Below, one piece after another: positions 30,589 through 36,758 of a stretch of 36,758 bases of DNA; position 1 is the first letter of the stretch, and each line of letters begins with the position of its first letter. The translations under genes and the position numbers were made by a program. The notes beneath the pieces were generated by a model. It had not been told where the DNA came from, made no database searches, and saw only the letters and a program-made list of their open reading frames with translations. This DNA is from Actinomycetota bacterium (lineage in GTDB: Bacteria > Planctomycetota > Phycisphaerae > JAACET01), in the NCBI GenBank assembly GCA_011682385.1, contig JAACET010000039.1, forward strand, positions 1 to 36,758, read 5' to 3'.

Positions 30589-30736
30589 ATCTCTCCGGCA
30601 CAACAGCACTGAGCCAAGTACATAGACCAACCGTCAACATCAAGGATATCGGTGCTATTAGGGCGGCTCTTGAAGAGAAAGGCAGAGGGAATGGCCCATT
30701 CGATCAGGCCCGATAATCAACTCGGGTGTAGCTCAG

Positions 30737-33640
30737 TTAGCTCTTTGGTTTGGCGGCTCGGATGCTCTGGACCCAATGGAGGGCCTTTACGCCGGTGCCG
30801 TCGGCAATCTGATGGCGGCAACTGAAACCGCAGGCCACTACGGCAGCACCATCAGGACGATTACAAACGGCAGGGAAAAGACGCTCCCGGCCGATCTGCA
30901 TGGACATGTCGTAATGCTCCCGTTCATAGCCGAAGGTGCCAGCCATGCCGCAGCAGCCGGAGTCGATCTCGCTGACAGATATGCCCGGCACACGGTCAAG
31001 CAGATTCTTCATGGCCGTGGTGCCAAAAAGTGATTTTTGATGGCAATGGCCGTGAATGAGAATCTTGTTGAACGGGGAGGTGAACTCGCAGTCGAGAGTG
31101 CCCTGCTGAACCTCGCGGGCCAGAAACTCGTCAATCATCATGACGTTGGCCTTTATGCGCTGGCCGAGCTGCTCATCATCAATCAGATCGGGTAGATCAT
31201 CAGTCAGGGCAGAACAGCAACCTGGCTCACAGACGACTATCTTCAGGCCCTGTTGGATGTAGACATCGAGATTACGGAGGGTTTCTTCGCCGGCTACCTT
31301 GGCCTTGCGCAAAAAACCGTGGGAGATGCGCGGTCGCTGGCAGCAGCCAGCCTGGGCCAAGATCACCTCGTAGCCGCAGGATTCCAGCAACTCGACGGCT
31401 GATATGCCAACCTCAGTCTGGTGGTATTTCAAATAGGTGTCGTCAAAGAGAACAACCTTCTTACGTAGTTGTCCATTCGGTTTGGCGTGCCTTCTGAACC
31501 ACTTTTCGAAAGGTACACGGGCGTAACTTGGGGCTGTACGTCTGCTGTCGAAGCCGACAATCTTCTCAAGAACTTTACGGAATAACCAAGTGGACTGAAA
31601 CCAATTTACCAGCGGGGCTTTCCAGCCGGCAACCATGGCGGCCATGCCGGGCGAATTGGCGATCATCCGTTCCCGCAAAGGCAGACCGTGAGCGTCGTGG
31701 TACTTCTGCAGAAACTCACTTTTGAGCCAGGTAAGGTCAACATTGCTGGGACACTCTGATTTACAGCTCTTGCAGGAGAGGCATAAATCCAAGACCCGAA
31801 AGAGCCCGGAGCTGGTCATAGCGTCGGGGCCGAGCTTTCCGCTGATGGCCAGGCGCAGGGCATTGGCCCGGCCGCGAGTGGAGTCCTGCTCGTTTCGGGT
31901 AAGGCGGTAACTCGGGCACATCGTACCTGCGAGCCGTTGCAGGCAGGCCCCGTCGCCGCTGCACATTTCTATCGCGGCGGCAAAACCGCCGTCCTGGCGG
32001 TAATGGTACTCAGTGGGTTCCGGGAGAATCTCATAGGTAGTGCCATAACGCAGGTGCCGGTCCATGGGGTCCGGATCAACAATAACGCCGGGGTTCATAA
32101 GGCCAGCGGGGTCGAATAATTTCTTAACCTCTCTCAAAGCATTATAGACCTGAGGGCCAAAGTAGCGCTGCAAAAAAGGACTACGTACGCGGCCGTCACC
32201 ATGTTCGCCGCTCCAGGCTCCGCCGTACTTACAGACCAAGCCAAAGGCAAACTCAGCAATAGCCTTCATGTTGTCAATGTCCTGCTGCTGCTTAAGATTG
32301 AGGACCGGCCGGACATGTATGGTGCCCACACTGGCGTGGGCATACATGGCTACGGGAACGTTGCGAGCCTTGCAGAACTTCCGTATTTGGTCAACGTACT
32401 CCGGCAGGACTTGAACGGGTACACAGGAGTCCTCAATAAAAGCCAGCGGCTTACGGTCGCCCTTCATGCCCAACATCAGCCCCAGGCCATTTTTGCGGAC
32501 GGCCCAGACGTTGGCCTGCTCGGTGGGTTCAGTGATTGTCGGCCAGGCGTAGCCCAGCTTCTGGCCCTGGAGGTCGGCACCCAAGGCGTCGGCCTTCTGC
32601 TTGGCCTGGGCGGGAGTATCGCCGAAAAACTCCACCACCAGAACTGCCTGGGGATCGCCCTGGATAAAACCACACATGGGAGCAATGTTGAGATTCTTGC
32701 GGGCCAGCGAAATGATGTCCCAATCTATAATCTCCACCGCCGAGGGACTGTGTTTGAGAATCGGGACTACCGTGCCAATAGCCTCCAGGAGTTCGGCAAA
32801 GTGCGCAATGCACAAAGCTCTGTGTTTGGGCAACGGTTCAAGATTCAATTTGGCTTCGAGGAATACGCCGAGCGTCCCCTCGCTACCGGTCATCAACCGA
32901 GCAAGATTCCAGCGGTCGGTGCCAACAAAGGCATCGAGGTTGTAGCCTTGGACACGGCGCATGACCTTGGGGAATTTTTTAATGATCTCCTCGCGGTTGG
33001 CCTGGATAATGTTTTTGAAACCGCTGAGTATCTCAGCCTCGCGGGTGTTTCCGTTACCGGCTTGGGCCTGACGATCATACTCTTGGGCGGAAGTTTCGCC
33101 TGAATCCAAGATCGTGCCGTCGGATAGCACAACCTTCAAGGTCAATACATGGTCGAGAGTTATACCGTAAACAATACTCCTGGTGCCGGAAGAGTTATTG
33201 CCGATCATTCCGCCAATGGTGGCCCGACTGGAAGTGGCGGGATCGGGCGCGAAGTGCAATCCATGTGGGGCCAGGGTGGCATTGAGTTCATCAAGAACGA
33301 TGCCCGGCTGAACGCGAACCCATTTCTGCTCGGTGTTCAACTCGAGAATCTTATTCATGTACTTGGTGAAATCGATGATCATTGAGCTACCGACGCATTG
33401 GCCATTCAGACTGGTGGCTGAACCGCGAGGCAGGATGCCGACCTTGTGCCGGGCGGCGACCTCAACAGCGGCACGGACGTCGGCCTCATCACGGGGCACT
33501 ACCAGGGCCAGCGGGGTAATCTGGTAGATGCTGGCGTCGGTGGCGTAAAGGCCCAAAGTGACCGGATCAAAAGAGACTTCACCCCTGACGCGCTTGCGGA
33601 GGTCTTGTTCGAATTCGCTCAATGTCATTTTTTCTGCCAT
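30737..33640 (-). CDS. FAD-binding oxidase/Fe-S oxidoreductase fusion (GlcD/GlcF- or D-LDH-like)
   Basis: FAD_binding_4 (GILPRGSATSLNGQCVGSSMIIDF; GMIGNNSSGTRSIVYG), 4Fe-4S CLSCKSCKSECPSNVD, CCG-type C-terminus (CEPGCCSAL; HGHCHQKSLFG; DSGCCGMAGTFGYE). Confidence 0.93.
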   Translation of the reverse strand: MAEKMTLSEFEQDLRKRVRGEVSFDPVTLGLYATDASIYQITPLALVVPRDEADVRAAVEVAARHKVGILPRGSATSLNGQCVGSSMIIDFTKYMNKILELNTEQKWVRVQPGIVLDELNATLAPHGLHFAPDPATSSRATIGGMIGNNSSGTRSIVYGITLDHVLTLKVVLSDGTILDSGETSAQEYDRQAQAGNGNTREAEILSGFKNIIQANREEIIKKFPKVMRRVQGYNLDAFVGTDRWNLARLMTGSEGTLGVFLEAKLNLEPLPKHRALCIAHFAELLEAIGTVVPILKHSPSAVEIIDWDIISLARKNLNIAPMCGFIQGDPQAVLVVEFFGDTPAQAKQKADALGADLQGQKLGYAWPTITEPTEQANVWAVRKNGLGLMLGMKGDRKPLAFIEDSCVPVQVLPEYVDQIRKFCKARNVPVAMYAHASVGTIHVRPVLNLKQQQDIDNMKAIAEFAFGLVCKYGGAWSGEHGDGRVRSPFLQRYFGPQVYNALREVKKLFDPAGLMNPGVIVDPDPMDRHLRYGTTYEILPEPTEYHYRQDGGFAAAIEMCSGDGACLQRLAGTMCPSYRLTRNEQDSTRGRANALRLAISGKLGPDAMTSSGLFRVLDLCLSCKSCKSECPSNVDLTWLKSEFLQKYHDAHGLPLRERMIANSPGMAAMVAGWKAPLVNWFQSTWLFRKVLEKIVGFDSRRTAPSYARVPFEKWFRRHAKPNGQLRKKVVLFDDTYLKYHQTEVGISAVELLESCGYEVILAQAGCCQRPRISHGFLRKAKVAGEETLRNLDVYIQQGLKIVVCEPGCCSALTDDLPDLIDDEQLGQRIKANVMMIDEFLAREVQQGTLDCEFTSPFNKILIHGHCHQKSLFGTTAMKNLLDRVPGISVSEIDSGCCGMAGTFGYEREHYDMSMQIGRERLFPAVCNRPDGAAVVACGFSCRHQIADGTGVKALHWVQSIRAAKPKS

Positions 33641-33657
33641 CTTTCGCAGACCCATCC

Positions 33658-34779
33658 TTATTTCATTATCTTCCGCAAGGCGGCTAAAAGCATATTCACA
33701 TGGTTCTCGGTACAACTACATCCCATCAGGCCGATTCGCCAAACCTTGCCGGCAAAGTCGCCCAGTCCGCCGCCTACCTCAATGTTATATTCATTGAGCA
33801 GACGACTACGGGCCGCAACGTCGTCAAGGCCGGCAGGAAGCTTGACCGCATTGAGCATGGGCAGGCGATACTCGGGGGCAACGATAAACTCAAAGCCCAA
33901 CTCCTCGAGGCCATCGCGGAGAAGTTCGTGGGTTCGCTGGTGGCGGGCAAAACGAGCTTCAAGGCCCTCCTCGAAAACAAGCCTAAGGGCTTCGTACAAG
34001 GCATAGACCATGGTAATGGGGGCAGTATGGTGGTAGGCACGCTTGGCACCGGACCAGTAGTTTCTGACCATGCTCAGGTCCAGATACCAACTCTGCGGCT
34101 TGGTCTTCCTGTTCTCCATGGCCTGGACGGCTCGGGGACTAAAAGAAACGGGAGAAAGTCCTGGCGGAGCGCTGATACATTTCTGAGTGCCACTATAAAC
34201 AGCGTCTATACCCCAATCGTCGACACGGACATCGGTGCCGCCCAGGGAGGTTACGGTATCGACCAGTAAAAGTGAGCCGGCCTTGTGGACAATCTTGCTG
34301 ATCTCAGCCAAGGGTTGGAGTACGCCGGTGGAGGTCTCGGCGTGGACGATGGCTACAATCTTGGGACTGCACGTTTCCAGGGCCTGCTTTACTTGGCCTG
34401 GGTCAATGGGGGTTCCCCAGGGGGCATCGACACGAATGAGCTTGGCGCCGCAACGCTCGACGATGTCGGACATGCGATTTCCAAAGACGCCGCTGACACA
34501 TACCAGGGCCTCGTCGTCGGGTTCGAGCAGATTGACCAGGCAGGTCTCCATGCCGGCACTGCCGGTGGCAGAGACGGCAAAGGTCAGATCGTTCTCGGTG
34601 CGAAACAATCGGCGCAACATATCCTTGAGGCCATCCATGATCTGGATGAACTGCGGGTCGAGATGGCCGATCATCGGCGTAGCCATGGCCTTGAGGACAC
34701 GGGGGTGGACGTCACTGGGGCCGGGGCCCATCAGAAATCGAGCGGTGGGGTTCAGTTCGCTGACTGTGCACATGGTCAA
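33658..34779 (-). CDS. Class V aminotransferase, alanine-glyoxylate/serine-pyruvate type
   Basis: [26 protein letters not shown]-like [67 protein letters not shown]. Confidence 0.93.
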   Translation of the reverse strand: MTMCTVSELNPTARFLMGPGPSDVHPRVLKAMATPMIGHLDPQFIQIMDGLKDMLRRLFRTENDLTFAVSATGSAGMETCLVNLLEPDDEALVCVSGVFGNRMSDIVERCGAKLIRVDAPWGTPIDPGQVKQALETCSPKIVAIVHAETSTGVLQPLAEISKIVHKAGSLLLVDTVTSLGGTDVRVDDWGIDAVYSGTQKCISAPPGLSPVSFSPRAVQAMENRKTKPQSWYLDLSMVRNYWSGAKRAYHHTAPITMVYALYEALRLVFEEGLEARFARHQRTHELLRDGLEELGFEFIVAPEYRLPMLNAVKLPAGLDDVAARSRLLNEYNIEVGGGLGDFAGKVWRIGLMGCSCTENHVNMLLAALRKIMK

Positions 34780-34915
34780 CTCCTATAACTGACTGCGAAA
34801 CTTGCGGGAAGCACCATGATATATAAATTGCCGGCAAAATGGAATAGGTCACATAAAGCAGGCATGAGGCCACAATAAATATTGCTAGGCAAGGGGCTTG
34901 TAAGCAATCAAGAAA

Positions 34916-35155
34916 GTGGTAAAATCCAGGTCTCAAAATGGCTGGTTGTGGTTGGAATACGCTAATGAAAACAGGATGCTATCTCTTTCGCAAAGAACAC
35001 GAGCCGAAAAAGGCTGCCTTCCCAGCCATTGGGCGATCTACGGGATCGGTCTACCTGAAGAAGTGCTGGCTAAGATTTATCATAAGAACGCACTGGAGAT
35101 TATTCCGGGTTTGAAAAAGGATCTGAAAGACATTTTGCCCAACGTTGACGATTAA
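34916..35155 (+). pseudogene. C-terminal remnant of an amidohydrolase-2 (TIM-barrel) family protein
   Basis: Only the tail GLPEEVLAKIYHKNALEIIPGLKKDL matches the typical C-terminus of these proteins; no N-terminal catalytic domain is seen upstream. Confidence 0.5.
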
Positions 35156-35180
35156 ATGCTCAAAAGGAGGTCAACAAGTA

Positions 35181-36563
35181 ATGATTAGGCCGAGAGTAGG
35201 GTTCATTGTTTATGGTGTACACAAGGACGGCCTAGTTGACCCGCTGGGCAAACCTTTTATAGACGACAAACTTCTGGCCGCTGCCAAAAAGACCCTTACA
35301 GAAGCCGGGCTGGAGCTGGTGGAGCACGACGTGATTCTGGCTACCAAGGCAGAGGCCAAAGAATGCTTCGGTAAGTTCAAGAAAATGGATGAGATCGATG
35401 CAGTGGTGCTCTTCTCGGGTACCTGGGTGTGGTCGGCTCATATGATCGCGGCCATTAGAGATTTCGCCCTTACCGGCAAGGGCATTGTGCTCTGGACCCA
35501 TCCTGGCAGCCAAGGTTGGCGTCCCGTCGGCGGCCTGGTTCTGCAGGCAGCAATGAAAGAAGTGGGTATAAAACACCGCTTCGTGTATGGCCGCCACGAC
35601 GATCCGAAAGAAATCGAACGGATCACATCCTACTGTTCAGCCAGCGCCATGAAGAATCGGCTGAACATAAGCACCATCGGGATGTTCGGCGGCAGGGGTA
35701 TGGGCCAAACCTGCGGCGTAGCAGATCCGTCCCAGTGGATGAAGGTCTTTGGCGTAGACATTGATTCCAGAGACACGACTGAACTTATCGAAACAGCCAA
35801 GGCCGTCACAAAGGCTGAGCTACAACAGGCTCGAGAAAGGATACAGAAACTCTTCGCGGAACCGATCCCGGAAGATGACATTGCCGATCGATCTATCCGG
35901 CTATACGTGGCTCTGAAAAAGATTGTCGAAAAGGAGGCCTTCGACTTCTATACCATCCAATCCTTCCCGGGACTGGGCGATGATTACAGCGCCACCTGCT
36001 TTGCCCAAAGCATGATGCTCGAAGACGGCGTGGGCACGTCGACACTGGGCGATTTCAATACAGCCCTGACCGTCAAGCTATTGACCGACCTCAGCAGCGA
36101 GCGGGTATATTACGGCGATCTACAACACGTCGACAAAACCAACAATGAAATCAAGATTATAGGCGACGGCTGCTGCCCACCATCGCTGGCCGACAAATTG
36201 GGCCTCGCGGGCTTTGCCCAGCACGGTGTGCCAACGGAAGGCAAGGCCGGTGGCATCTCAGTAAAACTCGTCTGCAAGATCGGTGAAGGAGTGTTGGCCA
36301 GGCTCGGTCGCAATGACGGCAAATTTGAAATGGTAATCACCCGTTGCAGCATTTTCGAGCCGCCAACTGAGAAACTTGCCCAACGCAAGAACGAGTGCGG
36401 GCTCCCATTCTGGCCCCACGGCTTTGTTACAGCTCATTGCGACATTGACGCCCTGCTGGAGGCCTGGAACAACGAATACGCTGTCTTGGGCTACGGCGAA
36501 CATCTATACGAAGAGCTAAAAGCCTTCTGTGAGATTATGGGCATCAAGGCCATCGCTCTTTGA
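35181..36563 (+). CDS. L-fucose/L-arabinose isomerase-like family protein
   Basis: MIRPRVGFIVYGVHKDGLVDPLG...VVLFSGTWVWSAHMIAAIRDFALTGKGIVLWTHPGSQGWRPVGGLVLQAAMKE...; strong SD AAAGGAGGT at 35162-35170. Confidence 0.75.
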   Translation: MIRPRVGFIVYGVHKDGLVDPLGKPFIDDKLLAAAKKTLTEAGLELVEHDVILATKAEAKECFGKFKKMDEIDAVVLFSGTWVWSAHMIAAIRDFALTGKGIVLWTHPGSQGWRPVGGLVLQAAMKEVGIKHRFVYGRHDDPKEIERITSYCSASAMKNRLNISTIGMFGGRGMGQTCGVADPSQWMKVFGVDIDSRDTTELIETAKAVTKAELQQARERIQKLFAEPIPEDDIADRSIRLYVALKKIVEKEAFDFYTIQSFPGLGDDYSATCFAQSMMLEDGVGTSTLGDFNTALTVKLLTDLSSERVYYGDLQHVDKTNNEIKIIGDGCCPPSLADKLGLAGFAQHGVPTEGKAGGISVKLVCKIGEGVLARLGRNDGKFEMVITRCSIFEPPTEKLAQRKNECGLPFWPHGFVTAHCDIDALLEAWNNEYAVLGYGEHLYEELKAFCEIMGIKAIAL

Positions 36564-36645
36564 TCGAGAATCAAAACAGCTATTTCTTGACCGGCAAGGT
36601 TTAGCTGGTATATATATTGAAGGGGACGCTTGAGTCCGACGGCTA

Positions 36646-36721
36646 CGGGGCGTAGCTCAGCTTGGTTTAGAGTGCTTGACTGGGGGTCAAGAGGTCGCTG
36701 GTTCAAATCCAGTCGCCCCGA
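36646..36721 (+). tRNA. tRNA-Pro(GGG)
   Basis: CGGGGCGTAGCTCAGCTTGGTTTAGAGTGCTTGACTGGGGGTCAAGAGGTCGCTGGTTCAAATCCAGTCGCCCCGA; anticodon GGG. Confidence 0.93.
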
Positions 36722-36758
36722 TTTTGAGTGATCATCTCGCTCAAAATAGAGCAGGCGA

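Noticed and set aside
32201-33103. 300-aa plus-strand ORF opposite the FAD/Fe-S oxidase
   Set aside because: Antisense of a strongly recognisable gene with no protein-family signal.

Overview
The window looks like a chromosomal segment from a bacterium, possibly Planctomycetota-like (inference from gene content only). From left to right it contains: a 5'-truncated copper-type P1B ATPase; a convergent CusB/CusA-type RND efflux pair in which cusA carries two frameshifts; an SDR oxidoreductase; a Fur regulator; a compact operon of feoB, a fused DtxR/FeoA protein, a small Cys-rich FeoB-associated protein, nadC and birA; ilvE; two tandem CPA2 antiporters with CBS domains; a Y1/RAYT transposase flanked by inverted hairpins; a complete rRNA operon on the minus strand (16S, tRNA-Ile, tRNA-Ala, 23S, 5S); tRNA-Thr(CGT); DUF167; an MNT-HEPN protein with an in-frame amber codon near its N-terminus; tsaB, rnhA and pgsA-like genes; a lone pseudopilin; a glycolate-oxidase-like FAD/Fe-S fusion next to an AGXT-type aminotransferase; an amidohydrolase C-terminal remnant; a fucose/arabinose-isomerase-like protein; and tRNA-Pro(GGG). 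The most striking signal is an intervening sequence of about 0.3 kb inside domain I of the 23S rRNA gene. It encodes an apparently intact 86-aa GIY-YIG nuclease in the rRNA sense. The whole ORF is enclosed in a near-perfect 30-position inverted repeat whose arms contain both the Shine-Dalgarno sequence and the stop codon. The same operon has an expanded 16S hairpin near helix 10 and a terminator-like hairpin with a T8 tract in its leader. No tools were run; all calls come from reading motifs and sequence.
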